Assembly (NCBI RefSeq): GCF_900107585.1
Contig: NZ_FNQM01000003.1
Location: 372,001 to 436,000, forward strand
Origin: Rubrimonas cliftonensis
GTDB lineage: Bacteria > Pseudomonadota > Alphaproteobacteria > Rhodobacterales > Rhodobacteraceae
DNA: 64,000 bases
Direction of reading: 5' to 3'
Below are positions 1 to 8,287 of the stretch, piece by piece. The stretch's first letter is position 1. Every line of letters begins with the position of its first letter. The notes under the pieces are model-generated. The model worked only from the letters and a program-made list of their open reading frames with translations, did not search any database and was not told the DNA's origin. The position numbers and the translations under genes were made by a program.

Positions 1-355
1 CGATGGGGCGATAGGCCTCGCGCGAGGCGGAGGAGAAGCCGGCGAACACCACGTCCACCTTGTCCTGCTGCAGGACGCGGCGCATGAACTCCTGATACCG
101 GCGGTTGTCGGACTGGGTGTCGTAGACGACCAGCTCTACGGGGCGCCCGGCGATGCCGCCGGCGTCGTTGATCTCCTTCGCGGCGAGCTCGATGGCGTGG
201 ACCTTCACCATCGTCGCGGCGGCGAAGTCGCCGGACTGGTCCTCCAGCACGCCGATCCTGATCGGGCCGTCCTGGGCGAGCGCCGTGGCGGCGCCGAGGC
301 CCGCGGCGGCGGCCAGCGCCGCCGACGTCAGAAGGGCTTTGCGGTTCGTCTTCAT
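1..355 (-). CDS. ABC transporter substrate-binding protein, amide/urea type (partial, N-terminal part)
   Basis: Only the first 118 codons are in the window; the gene runs off the left edge. It starts at an ATG with a signal peptide (MKTNRK, then an Ala-rich core ending near ALAQ). The mature start DGPIRIGVLEDQSGDFAA is the usual first beta strand of type-1 periplasmic binding proteins of the branched-chain amino acid/urea/short-chain amide class (Peripla_BP). The product should be exported and should deliver ligand to an ABC permease encoded outside the window. It lies 33 bases downstream of the AmiR-like antiterminator on the same strand, the arrangement expected for an amide- or urea-uptake operon controlled by AmiC/AmiR. 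Substrate specificity cannot be read from this fragment. Confidence 0.85.
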   Translation of the reverse strand, partial: MKTNRKALLTSAALAAAAGLGAATALAQDGPIRIGVLEDQSGDFAAATMVKVHAIELAAKEINDAGGIAGRPVELVVYDTQSDNRRYQEFMRRVLQQDKVDVVFAGFSSASREAYRPI

Positions 356-388
356 CGCTTCCGTCTCCTGCTGGTTCGTCGTTGTCGT

Positions 389-1009
389 TCATGCGTTCCG
401 GGTGAGCCCGGCCGTGCGCGGGCTCTGCCGCGCCCCGTTTCCGCGCGCGAGGTAGTCGCGCGCCATCTCGTCGACCGGGATGCGCCGCCGCATGGCCTCG
501 GCGCGCAGGCGCTCATAGGCGGCGTCCTGGTCGAGGCCGTCGTCGAGCACCATCCGCAGGATCGCCGCGGTGACGACGCGGCGCCCGGCGAGGCGCTGGC
601 GCATCGCCTCCGTCTCGCGGGCCTCGCGCTGGCGCCGCGCATGCTCGTTGACGGCGAGATAGACCGCCGTGAACACGCCCGAGCTGCGGACAGGCTTGAG
701 GATGTGGCTGGCGCAGCGCCGCCGCACCACGCGCGCGAGGCGGCTGGGGGCCTCGTGGCCGATGAGCGCGATCGTCGGCGGGGCGTCCGCCGCGTCCCGC
801 CCGCCGAGCGCCTCGATCTCGTCGTCGGCGTCGAAAAGGATCAGGTCGCATTCCGGCAGGGCGGCGTCCGTGAGCGCCGCCGGGTCGACCGCCTCGACGG
901 CGAGGCCGAGCTTGCCAAGCACGCTCATCAGCACGTCGCGGCTGGCGTCCTCCCGGTGCAGCACGAGAGCGCGGTAGCCGCGGAAGTTCTGGATGGCGGC
1001 GCGCTTCAC
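389..1009 (-). CDS. AmiR-like ANTAR-domain antiterminator
   Basis: 206 residues with a GTG start that overlaps the stop codon of the upstream AmiC-like gene (GTGA). The N-terminal ~120 residues form a receiver-like fold with degenerate phosphorylation positions (ILFDADDEIEAL, then LKPVRSSGVFTAVYLAV). A helical linker and a C-terminal ANTAR domain follow (about residues 130-185: TEAMRQRLAGRRVVTAAILRMV). ANTAR proteins bind paired stem-loops in leader RNA and prevent termination. In Pseudomonas AmiR this activity is held in check by binding AmiC until amide arrives. The adjacent AmiC-like gene and downstream transporter support the same circuit here. The RNA target is not proven; hairpins in the operon's own leader are candidates. 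Confidence 0.88.
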   Translation of the reverse strand: MKRAAIQNFRGYRALVLHREDASRDVLMSVLGKLGLAVEAVDPAALTDAALPECDLILFDADDEIEALGGRDAADAPPTIALIGHEAPSRLARVVRRRCASHILKPVRSSGVFTAVYLAVNEHARRQREARETEAMRQRLAGRRVVTAAILRMVLDDGLDQDAAYERLRAEAMRRRIPVDEMARDYLARGNGARQSPRTAGLTRNA

Positions 1010-2169
1010 GTCGCCGCCCGCAGGAAGCCGGGGCCGAGCTCGGCGCCGCCGCTGATGCGTTTCACCCAGACGAGATAGGGGTCTGGCCGGACCGGGCCGG
1101 CCTCCTCGAACAGAAGCTCGAACGTCCCCGCCGCAGTGGAGCGGCCGATACGGGGGCGCATGCAGCAGTGCAGGTTGTCGGGGTCGACGCGCACGAGGCC
1201 CTGGGGCGCGGCGAAGCTCAGGCCGCGCAGCGCCTCGCGCACCGGCCCGAGCGCGGCGCCGCCGCTGGCCTCCGCGGCGCCGGCGAGCAGATGCACGGCG
1301 ACATAGCTGGCCTCGGCGTCGGCGCAGGTGAAGCCCAGGTCGGGATGCTGACGCGACCACGCCGCGGTGAAGCGCGCGTTCTCGGCCGAGGCGACGGACG
1401 AGAAATAGACCGACGAGGAGAGGTGGCCGTCCGCCGCGTCGCCGAGGAACGGCAGCTCGACCTCCGAGAGGCTGCAGCTTGCGATCGGCATGTCGCGCGC
1501 CTGGTCCACGCCCGCCTCGCGCGCCGCGCGGCGCAGCCTGCGGATGAAGGCGTAGCAGGACTCGCCGATCAGCGTCGTGAAGATGAAGTCGGGGCGGTCG
1601 CGCAGGATCTGGGCGGCGAGGGCGTCGAAATCGGTCTCGCCCACCGGGAAGTAGCGCTCGCCGAGCACGGCGCCGCCGACCTCCATCAGCGCCTCGCGCA
1701 GGATGCGGTTGTTCTCCCACGCCCAGACGTAGTTGGAGCCGACGAACCAGCCGCGCGCGCCGTGGCGCGTCAGCAGGTGGCGCGCCAGCGGCACGACGTG
1801 CTGGTTGGGCGCGGCGCCGGTGTAGACGACGTTCTCGTTGGTCTCGAAGCCCTCATAGTGCGACGGGTACCAGAGCATCGCGTCGTTCTTCTCGAAGAGC
1901 GGCAGCACCTCCTTGCGGCTGGAGGAGGTGTAGCAGCCGAAGACGTGCGAGACGCCCTCCTCGGTCAGCATCCGGCGCACGGCGTCGGAGTAGGCCGACG
2001 TCACGCCGCCGGGGTCCATCGCGACCGGGTCGAGGACGACCGCGCGCGACGCGTCGGCGTTGACCTCCGCGATGGCGAGCTCCGCGCCGGCGCGCATCGC
2101 GCGGCCCACGGCGGCGTAGGAGCCGCTGCAGGAGAAGAGGACGCCGACGCGGATGTTCAGTCTTTCCAT
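1006..2169 (-). CDS. AmiC-like amide-sensing periplasmic-binding-fold protein (cytoplasmic sensor)
   Basis: 387 residues from the ATG at 2169 (MERLNIRVGVLFSCSGSYAA). A second ATG two codons upstream and a TTG at 2184 are alternatives, and no strong ribosome site distinguishes them. The fold is a type-1 periplasmic binding protein of the AmiC/UrtA/FmdD group, but there is no signal peptide, as in AmiC, the cytoplasmic ligand-sensing negative regulator of AmiR. Recognisable blocks are VFGCYTSSSRKEVLPLFE, LWYPSHYEGFE and FVGSNYVWAWENNRI, the ligand-cleft segments of this family. It is translationally coupled to the ANTAR gene. The likely ligand is a short-chain amide or urea derivative; the sequence does not settle which. 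Confidence 0.87.
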   Translation of the reverse strand: MERLNIRVGVLFSCSGSYAAVGRAMRAGAELAIAEVNADASRAVVLDPVAMDPGGVTSAYSDAVRRMLTEEGVSHVFGCYTSSSRKEVLPLFEKNDAMLWYPSHYEGFETNENVVYTGAAPNQHVVPLARHLLTRHGARGWFVGSNYVWAWENNRILREALMEVGGAVLGERYFPVGETDFDALAAQILRDRPDFIFTTLIGESCYAFIRRLRRAAREAGVDQARDMPIASCSLSEVELPFLGDAADGHLSSSVYFSSVASAENARFTAAWSRQHPDLGFTCADAEASYVAVHLLAGAAEASGGAALGPVREALRGLSFAAPQGLVRVDPDNLHCCMRPRIGRSTAAGTFELLFEEAGPVRPDPYLVWVKRISGGAELGPGFLRAAT

Positions 2170-2235
2170 CGCCATCCAGAACAAAAAGGCCCCTCGCGAC
2201 GACCGTGGGTCGCCAGCAAGAGGCCGTGTCGCCCG

Positions 2236-2303
2236 TCCGGCGCAGCCGGACTATGTCGCGTCTCAAGGCTCCGGCGCAGCCGGACCATCTCGCGTCTCGA
2301 AGG
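2236..2303. repeat. Imperfect direct repeat, two copies carrying a 15-base palindrome
   Basis: Copy A is 2236-2268 and copy B is 2270-2303; they match at all but a few positions. Each contains TCCGGCGCAGCCGGA, a 6-bp stem with a 3-base loop, followed by a GCGTCTC(G)AAGG block. They lie 67-134 bases upstream of the AmiC-like start codon and would be in the leader RNA if transcription begins upstream of 2303 on the minus strand. Confidence 0.7.
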
Positions 2304-2517
2304 GTGTCAGCCTCGCTCTTGAGGCGCATTCACCTTGGTTACCGGCGCGGCGGCGAGTCAAGTCCGTTCGCGCGGGCGGCCGCATTGCAGGGCAGACGAT
2401 CGAGGTCGCCCATCGATTGGGCGCCGCTCGAGCCGGAATGTTCACCGCCAAGGCGCCGCGGCGGCCTGCTCCGGCGTCGGCGCATCGCAGGTTCCTCCGC
2501 CGCCGCTTCTCCGCCGC

Positions 2518-2556
2518 CGCGGCCCCTTTGCGTCGGCGCGGCGCAAAGGGGCCGCG
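2518..2556. other. Perfect 15-bp inverted repeat (stem-loop)
   Basis: CGCGGCCCCTTTGCG (2518-2532) pairs perfectly with 2542-2556 around a 9-base loop. No T-run follows on either strand, so it is not a standard intrinsic terminator. It lies in the divergent intergenic region and could shape the leader of the minus-strand amide operon or be a protein-binding dyad. Confidence 0.55.
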
Positions 2557-2755
2557 ACAGCCGGTCCGAGCCGATGCGGGACCGGCGGTCGGGCGACATC
2601 CCGGTGCGCGCCCTCGCGCGGCGGATCCGGCGCCGCTGCGCACCGAGCGACGCGAAGACTCCGCTTGACGTAGCGCAAACCTCCGTGTGACCGTCTGATG
2701 AAAAACGATTTTCGGCGGCGTCTCGCAACGGGCCGATCGGGTCCGCTTGGGGGGA

Positions 2756-3859
2756 ATGCATGTGAAGATCGCCGCCGTGCGCGCGAGCGCGCACAGGATA
2801 CCGACCGTCCTGCCCATCGTTGGAACGCCGGCCGGGGGGTCGGTGCGCGTCGTGTGCGAGGTCGAGACCGAGGATGGCCTCGTCGGCGTCGGCATGACCG
2901 CGCGCTTCCTGCCGCTGGGGGTGGTCGCGGTCATCGAGAAGCACCTCGCGCCGGCGGTCATGGGCCTCGATCCTCGCGATCTGGAGGCCATCCACGCCCG
3001 GCTGCAAGCGCTGACGTCGGAGCGCGGCCAGACGCTCGGGGTCAACACCGCGGCGGTCTCGGCGCTCGATCTCGCCCTGTGGGATCTGATCGGCAAGGCG
3101 CACGGGCGCACCGTCGCGCAGCTTCTCGGCGGCCGCGCCGACCATGCCGAGTGCTACGTCACGTTCGGCTTCGGCGCCTTCGACCGCGATCAGCTCGTCG
3201 AGGTCGCGCGCGGGCTGGCGGCGGAGCAGGGCCACACCGGCTTCAAGATGCTCGTCGGCGTCGCCCCGAACATCGGCGAGGACGCCGCGCGGGTGCGCCA
3301 TGTCCGCGACGCGCTGGGCGACGACGCGGTGCTGGCCGTGGACGCCAACGAGAGCCTGTCGATCGACCAGGCGACGCGGCTCGCGCGGCTCATCGAGGAC
3401 TGCGACATCGCCTGGTTCGAGGATCCGGTCTGGCGCAACGACCCGCGCGACATGGCCCGGCTGCGCCGCGCGACCTCGATCCCGCTGGCGGCGGGGCAGA
3501 TGGACGGCCATTCGAGCCGCTTCCGGCAGTTCATCGAGGGCGACGCCATCGACATCTTCCTGCCCAACAGCCTGTTCAACGGCGGCATGACCGAGACGCG
3601 CCGCGTCGCCGCCCTCGCCCAGATCTACGACAAGCCGCTGTCGGACGCGGGCGGCGGCGGGATCTACTGCCTGCACCACGTCGCGGGCTTTCGGAACGGG
3701 ACGCTGGCGGAGACCCATCTCGGCGTCGAGCAGGTCGAGCGGGCGATGTTCCGCGCGGCGCCCGAGCCCTCCGGCGGCCGGCTCGCCGTGCCGCCGGGGC
3801 CGGGCTTCGGCGTGGAGCTCGACCGCGACGTTCTGAAGGACACGCTCATCACCGACTAG
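2756..3859 (+). CDS. Mandelate racemase/muconate lactonizing enzyme family protein (enolase superfamily)
   Basis: 367 residues from an ATG preceded by GGGGGGA. An N-terminal alpha/beta cap (about 1-125) is followed by the barrel. Metal-ligand positions visible are D196 (AVDANES) and E222 (WFEDP). The third usually sits in a GE motif but here reads AAGQMD (Q248). The family KxK catalytic pair is reduced to one lysine (GFKMLVG: K164 present, position 166 is Leu). These changes make a standard racemase or cycloisomerase mechanism doubtful; an acid-sugar dehydratase-like or altered activity is possible. It is followed by a complete TRAP transporter on the same strand, so it probably acts on the organic acid that transporter imports. 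Substrate unknown. Confidence 0.87.
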   Translation: MHVKIAAVRASAHRIPTVLPIVGTPAGGSVRVVCEVETEDGLVGVGMTARFLPLGVVAVIEKHLAPAVMGLDPRDLEAIHARLQALTSERGQTLGVNTAAVSALDLALWDLIGKAHGRTVAQLLGGRADHAECYVTFGFGAFDRDQLVEVARGLAAEQGHTGFKMLVGVAPNIGEDAARVRHVRDALGDDAVLAVDANESLSIDQATRLARLIEDCDIAWFEDPVWRNDPRDMARLRRATSIPLAAGQMDGHSSRFRQFIEGDAIDIFLPNSLFNGGMTETRRVAALAQIYDKPLSDAGGGGIYCLHHVAGFRNGTLAETHLGVEQVERAMFRAAPEPSGGRLAVPPGPGFGVELDRDVLKDTLITD

Positions 3860-3942
3860 ACCACCCCGAAGTCGAACCCATGGCGCGCAAGACGCCGAAA
3901 CCGGCCGAACGCATCGCGTGGCCGAACAGTGGAGAAAACAGA

Positions 3943-4935
3943 ATGCTGCACACCACGCGTTTCATCGCCGCCGCGGCATGCGCCGCAAGCGTCGCCCTGG
4001 CCGGCTGGACCGGCGCGCAGGCGCAGTCGCTGTCGTTGCGCATCTCCGGCGAGAACCCGATGACCGGGCTCGACCTGCGCATGGCGGAGCGGTTCGCCGA
4101 AGTCCTCAAGGAGAAGATGGGCGACGACCTCTCCTACGAGCTGTTCCACACCCAGGCGCTCGGCGACGAGCAGGTGCACCTGCAGATGATCCGCACCGGC
4201 CAGATCGACGTCTATCCCATGGGGTCGGACGCCGTGACGCTCGACCCGGCCTGGGCTGTCTTCGACATGCCGTTCCTGTTCTCGGACCGCGACACCGTCT
4301 CGCGCCTGCTCGACGGCGAGATCGGCGAGGAGCTGCGCCAGTCCATGCGCGCGGCGGCGGGCCTTGAGGTTCTGGCCTTCGGCGAGCTGGGCTTCCGCCA
4401 GATGACCAACAACGTCCGCCCCATCGTCACGCCGGCGGACATGCAGGGCGTGCAGTTCCGCGTGCCGGGCAGCCCGGCGCGCATCCTGTCCTTCCGCGCG
4501 CTCGGCGCCGAGCCGATCAACATGAACTTCGGCGAGCTCTATCTCGCGCTGCAGCAGGGCACGGTGGACGGGCAGGAGAACCCGCTCATCACCATCAAGA
4601 ACCGCTCGCTGAACGAGGTGCAGGAGTATCTCTCGCTCTCCGGCCACGTCTATTCGCCCGTCACGCTGGTGATGAACGGCGCGAAATACGACAGCCTGAC
4701 GGCGGAGCAGCAGGCCATGGTCAGGGAGGCGGCGCTGGAGGCCGCGCAGTTCACCCGCGGGCTCGGCGCCGAGGGCGACGCGACGCTTCTCGGCGAGCTG
4801 TCGCAGACCATGGCGGTCAACGAGATCGACCTCGCCGCCTTCAAGGAGGCCGCGAAGCCGATCTGGGAGCAGGTCGGCGAGATGGCCGGAGCGGAGCTGG
4901 CCGGGCGCGTGATCGCGGCGGCGGCGGCGCAGTGA
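3943..4935 (+). CDS. dctP: TRAP transporter substrate-binding protein (DctP family)
   Basis: 330 residues starting at an ATG after GTGGAGAAAACAGA. Residues 1-28 are a signal peptide with cleavage expected after AQA. The mature protein is a typical DctP-fold solute receptor: LRISGENPM at the first strand, QMIRTGQIDVYPMGSDAV, and FRVPGSPA containing the conserved arginine (R173) that normally binds a substrate carboxylate, then LYLALQQGTVDGQENPL. It works in the periplasm and passes ligand to the DctQM permease encoded next. The preceding enolase-superfamily gene suggests a sugar acid or related organic acid. The start of dctQ lies 54 bases downstream, beyond a strong stem-loop. Confidence 0.93.
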   Translation: MLHTTRFIAAAACAASVALAGWTGAQAQSLSLRISGENPMTGLDLRMAERFAEVLKEKMGDDLSYELFHTQALGDEQVHLQMIRTGQIDVYPMGSDAVTLDPAWAVFDMPFLFSDRDTVSRLLDGEIGEELRQSMRAAAGLEVLAFGELGFRQMTNNVRPIVTPADMQGVQFRVPGSPARILSFRALGAEPINMNFGELYLALQQGTVDGQENPLITIKNRSLNEVQEYLSLSGHVYSPVTLVMNGAKYDSLTAEQQAMVREAALEAAQFTRGLGAEGDATLLGELSQTMAVNEIDLAAFKEAAKPIWEQVGEMAGAELAGRVIAAAAAQ

Positions 4936-4941
4936 GGCCGT

Positions 4942-4964
4942 GCGGCGCGGCCCGGCCGCGCCGC
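4942..4964 (+). other. Intercistronic stem-loop between dctP and dctQ
   Basis: GCGGCGCGGC (4942-4951) pairs perfectly with 4955-4964 around a 3-base loop, directly after the dctP stop. No T-run follows, and dctQ and dctM continue on the same strand. Such hairpins commonly protect the 3' end of the binding-protein message and let it be made in excess over the permease; that role here is inferred. Confidence 0.55.
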
Positions 4965-4989
4965 GACCCCCCATGATCGGAGCCGCCCC

Positions 4990-5562
4990 ATGACGCGACC
5001 CTCGGACGGCCCCGGCGGCCGGGAGGACCTCGGCGCCGCCATCGCCGAGGCGTCCCGCGCCGCAGACATCGGCGACCCGGACGCCGGCGCCTCGACCTTC
5101 GACCGCACCCTGAACAGGCTGGTGGAGGCCGCCGGCGTCGCGATCTTCCTGACGATCGTGGGGATCGTGTTCCTGAACGCGGCGGGTCGCTACGCGATCT
5201 CGACCACGATGATCTGGGGTGACGAACTGGTGCTGTCGCTGCTGCCCTGGCTCGGCATGACCGGCATGTTCCTCGCCATCCGCCGGCGCGCGGCCATCCG
5301 CATCGGCTTCTTCGTGGACCTGCTTCCCGGCCCCGCGCGGCGCGTGCTGACGGTGTTCGGCTCGCTTTTCGCAGCCGCCGCCTTCACCTGGCTCGGGATC
5401 GTGTCGGTCCACTACATGGGCTTCTTCGGGGCAGACCGCACGCTCTACCTGCAGATTCAGAAAGGTTGGTTCATGGCGGCGATGGTCGGCGGGCCGGCGC
5501 TGGCGGCGCTGGCCTATCTGGTCGTCGCGTGGCGCGACGGCCGCGGCGGGGACGCGCGATGA
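4990..5562 (+). CDS. dctQ: TRAP transporter small permease subunit (DctQ family)
   Basis: 190 residues. A hydrophilic N-terminal extension of about 45 residues precedes four membrane segments, the usual DctQ arrangement. The family signature region is seen in NAAGRYAISTTMIWGDELVLSLLPWLGM, whose middle is the conserved W-x-E/D-E-L-x-R-like stretch, and in RRAAIRIGFFVDLLP. DctQ assembles with DctM in the inner membrane as part of the ion-driven transporter. The stop codon overlaps the dctM start (ATGA), so the two subunits are translationally coupled. The hydrophilic N-terminus is a little longer than usual, and a later start cannot be excluded. Confidence 0.9.
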   Translation: MTRPSDGPGGREDLGAAIAEASRAADIGDPDAGASTFDRTLNRLVEAAGVAIFLTIVGIVFLNAAGRYAISTTMIWGDELVLSLLPWLGMTGMFLAIRRRAAIRIGFFVDLLPGPARRVLTVFGSLFAAAAFTWLGIVSVHYMGFFGADRTLYLQIQKGWFMAAMVGGPALAALAYLVVAWRDGRGGDAR

Positions 5563-6839
5563 TCGGCTCGCTGATCGCCGTCGCCATGCTGCTGACGCTG
5601 CTGGTGGCGGGCGTGCCGATGGTGGCCGCGCTGCTGGCGGCGGTGGCGTTCAACTTCGTCTTTGGCGGCCAGTGGGCGATCATGGTGCCGCAGACGATGG
5701 TCTCCGGCGTCAGCCAGTTCACGCTGATCGCCCTGCCGCTGTTCGTGCTCTCGGGCGTGATCATGAACGCCGGCGGCATCTCGGGGCGGCTGTTCGATTT
5801 CGCGAAATCGCTGGTGGGCTGGATGCGCGGCGGGCTGGCGCAGGTCAACGTGCTGACCTCGATGTTCTTCGGCGGCATGATCGGCTCCTCCACCGCCGAC
5901 CTGGCGGGGTCGGGCTCGATCCTGATCCCGGCGATGAAGCGCGAGGGCTATCCGCCGGAGGTGGCGGCGGCGATCAGCGCCTCGTCCTCCGGCGTCGGTC
6001 CGCTGATCCCGCCGTCGTCGCCGATGATCCTCTATTCCGCCGTGACAGGCACCTCCCTCGGCGCGCTGTTTCTGGCGGGGCTGATACCGGGGCTGCTGCT
6101 CGGCCTCGCCTTCATGGTCTGCATCGGCTTCATCGCGGTCCGTCGCGGCTGGAAGCGGCACGGAGACTTCTCGGCGGCCGAGATCCTGCGCGCGGGATGG
6201 CGCGCGAGCCTCGCCTTCGGCACGCCGGTCATCATCGTCGGCGGGCTGGTGCTGGGCGTGTTCACGCCGAGCGAGGGCGGCGCGTTCGCGGTGGTCTACG
6301 CGGCGCTGCTCTCCACGCTGGTCTATCGCACGCTGACGCTGCGCGGCCTCTACCGGGCGGTGGCGGCGGCGCTGCAGATGACGGGCGAGTTGCTGATCAT
6401 CGTCAGCCTGTCCTTCGCGCTCGGCGCCTCGCTCTCCAGCGCGCAGGCGCCGCAGGCGCTGGCTGGCGTGCTGGAGATGCTGGCGATCGACGACTCGCCC
6501 TATCTGCAGCTTCTGGCGCTCATGGCGCTCGCCATCATCGCGGGCATGTTCCTCGATCCGCTCATCCCGGTGCTGGCGCCGGTGATCCTGCCCACGCTGC
6601 TGCTCTATGACATCGACCTGATTCATTTCGGCGTGCTGATGGTGATGGCGGTGGTGATCGGGCAACTGACGCCGCCGCTCGCCATCGCGCTGATCATCAC
6701 GTCGGGCATCGCGCGGGTCGATCAGATGCGGATCTTCAGGGCCAACCTGCCGTTCTTCTTTCTCATCATCGGCTTCACGCTGCTGCTGATGGCGACGCCC
6801 CAGCTCGCGACGTGGCTGCCCTCGGTCGCGGACCGCTGA
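5559..6839 (+). CDS. dctM: TRAP transporter large permease subunit (DctM family)
   Basis: 426 residues from the ATG that overlaps the dctQ stop. It is hydrophobic throughout, with 11-12 predicted membrane segments. Typical DctM features are LFVLSGVIMNAGGISGRLFDFA near the N-terminus, MIGSSTADLAGSGSILIPAMKREGYPPE, and PLIPPSSPMILYS, the proline-rich loop shared by DctM proteins. It is the ion-coupled transport subunit that works with DctQ and the periplasmic DctP receptor. The gene ends 9 bases before the convergent beta-propeller gene, so there is almost no room for a separate terminator. Confidence 0.93.
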   Translation: MIGSLIAVAMLLTLLVAGVPMVAALLAAVAFNFVFGGQWAIMVPQTMVSGVSQFTLIALPLFVLSGVIMNAGGISGRLFDFAKSLVGWMRGGLAQVNVLTSMFFGGMIGSSTADLAGSGSILIPAMKREGYPPEVAAAISASSSGVGPLIPPSSPMILYSAVTGTSLGALFLAGLIPGLLLGLAFMVCIGFIAVRRGWKRHGDFSAAEILRAGWRASLAFGTPVIIVGGLVLGVFTPSEGGAFAVVYAALLSTLVYRTLTLRGLYRAVAAALQMTGELLIIVSLSFALGASLSSAQAPQALAGVLEMLAIDDSPYLQLLALMALAIIAGMFLDPLIPVLAPVILPTLLLYDIDLIHFGVLMVMAVVIGQLTPPLAIALIITSGIARVDQMRIFRANLPFFFLIIGFTLLLMATPQLATWLPSVADR

Positions 6840-6848
6840 GCGGGCCGC

Positions 6849-8105
6849 TCAGGGGATGGAAGCGAGGAAATAGGATTCGTCGCCAACCCCAGGCACGGTC
6901 GCCGCGATCTCTCCGCGCTCCAGATCGACGAGCCAGACGAGGCTGCTGCGCGGCCCCGCCTTGGCGCCGCCGATGACGCAGGCGTAGCGGCCGACCACGA
7001 CCACGCCGCGCGGCCGCGCCTCGCCGCCCGGCAGCGCCGGCGGGCGCAGGCGCAGCGCCTCGGAGGGGCGGCCGGCGAGCGCCGCGGCGACGTCGATCAC
7101 CGAGATCGTGTTGGACCGGAAGCAGGTCGCCACCAGATGCGCGCCGTCGGGCGTGAAGGCGACGCCGAAGGGCCGGGTGGCCACGTCCGGATCATCGCCG
7201 CCGACCCGCACCCGCGCGAGTTCCGCGTCCCGGCCGCCCTCGGCGGCGCGGGCGACGTCGATGATCGAGACGGTCCGGCCCTCGTAGGGCTCCGCCATGC
7301 TCTCGCGGGCCGCGGCGGCCACCAGCGCGCCGTCGGCGCTGACGGCCATGCCGAACGGCCCCGTCTCCATCGCGACGCGCCCGATCTCCGGGTCAGGCTC
7401 GCCGGCGAGCGCGGCGCCGAGGTCGAGCACGGAGACGTCGCTGAAGCCGCCGTTGCCTACGAAGAGCAGACCACCCCTCAGCGGCGAGACCACGAGGCCG
7501 GTCGGGTTCGGGTAGCGGCCGAAGCTGGGATGCGGGCTGTCATGGGCGCTGGGGCCGGCGGCGGGGTGCGCAGCGTTCTGCTTCAGCGCGATGGCGCCCA
7601 CGGCGCGGCGGGCGGCGACGTCGATCACCGTCACCGCGTCGCCGCCGTCCTCGCTGCCGGCGGCCTCGCCGCAGTTGACGAGAAGCCGGGCGCCGTCCGG
7701 CGTCAGCGCGGGCCCGACCGGCCCGGTCGCGCCCGTCGGGATGAAGTCGACCACCGCGCCGAGCGTGCCGTCGTTAGCGGGATCGGCGGCCTTCTCGAGG
7801 TCGAGCACCGCCACGAGGCCCGGATGGCCGTGCTGGTAGGCCTTTGCGGCGGCGGGCGTCGCGGCCCCGGAGTGATTCACGACATAGGCGAAGCGGCCTT
7901 CGGCGTCGACCGCGACGGCGACCGGCTGGCCGCTCGCCGGGGCGTCGGGGGCGCCGTCCCCGTCGGTGTCGACGTCGGGGGTGACGCGCGGGCGCGACAC
8001 GACCGCGGCCCCGCCGCCGCCGTCGAGCGCCGTCAGCAGGTCGACGACCGCGACCGAATTGTCCCACCGTCCGCTGACGATCAGTCGCCCGGGGGCGTGC
8101 GGCAT
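6849..8105 (-). CDS. YncE-like beta-propeller protein
   Basis: 418 residues from an ATG preceded by GAGGA at 8-base spacing. No signal peptide is evident, which is unusual for this class. The protein is built of recurring blades with an SVAVVDL / VTVIDVAAR / VSVLDLGAAL / VSIIDVARA / ISVIDVAAAL pattern, alternating with GMAVSADGALV and FGVAFTPDGAHLVAT strands. This is the 7-bladed YncE/cytochrome-cd1-nitrite-reductase-like or surface-layer beta-propeller signature. An acidic DTDGDGAPD loop near residue 50 resembles a calcium-binding loop. No catalytic residues can be assigned, so function is unknown. It is convergent with dctM and is followed upstream by tRNA-Pro. Confidence 0.78.
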   Translation of the reverse strand: MPHAPGRLIVSGRWDNSVAVVDLLTALDGGGGAAVVSRPRVTPDVDTDGDGAPDAPASGQPVAVAVDAEGRFAYVVNHSGAATPAAAKAYQHGHPGLVAVLDLEKAADPANDGTLGAVVDFIPTGATGPVGPALTPDGARLLVNCGEAAGSEDGGDAVTVIDVAARRAVGAIALKQNAAHPAAGPSAHDSPHPSFGRYPNPTGLVVSPLRGGLLFVGNGGFSDVSVLDLGAALAGEPDPEIGRVAMETGPFGMAVSADGALVAAAARESMAEPYEGRTVSIIDVARAAEGGRDAELARVRVGGDDPDVATRPFGVAFTPDGAHLVATCFRSNTISVIDVAAALAGRPSEALRLRPPALPGGEARPRGVVVVGRYACVIGGAKAGPRSSLVWLVDLERGEIAATVPGVGDESYFLASIP

Positions 8106-8287
8106 GGCTTCGATCCTCGCATCGCGCGGAAATTGGTGAACCGGCCCGGTCTTTTGAGCAGCGCGTCCGGGATAATGCAAGGCGGGCGGCGCCCCTGCGG
8201 GGCGACCCCGCCGCCGCGGCCGGACTTGCGAATGGGGTGCGACGCCGCACGCATCAACGCCGCGGCGCCGGATGGGGGCAGGGGGTG

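Larger units (their letters stand above)
2170..2755. other. Intergenic region between divergent AmiC and enolase-superfamily genes, rich in stem-loops
   Basis: About 585 bases without a convincing gene; open frames on both strands are only GC-driven. It holds a perfect 15-bp stem (2518-2532 with 2542-2556), a 5-bp stem with a 6-base loop (2310-2325), and an imperfect 33/34-base direct repeat (2236-2268 and 2270-2303) whose copies each contain the palindrome TCCGGC-GCA-GCCGGA. A TTGACG at 2665-2670 could be a -35 element for the rightward gene, but no good -10 follows at the right distance. Both divergent promoters should lie here. Confidence 0.6.

Noticed and set aside
2698-3942. Long in-frame extension before dctP, suggesting a fusion with the enolase-superfamily gene
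   Set aside because: The extension is an out-of-frame reading of the enolase-superfamily gene. dctP has its own ATG with signal peptide at 3943.
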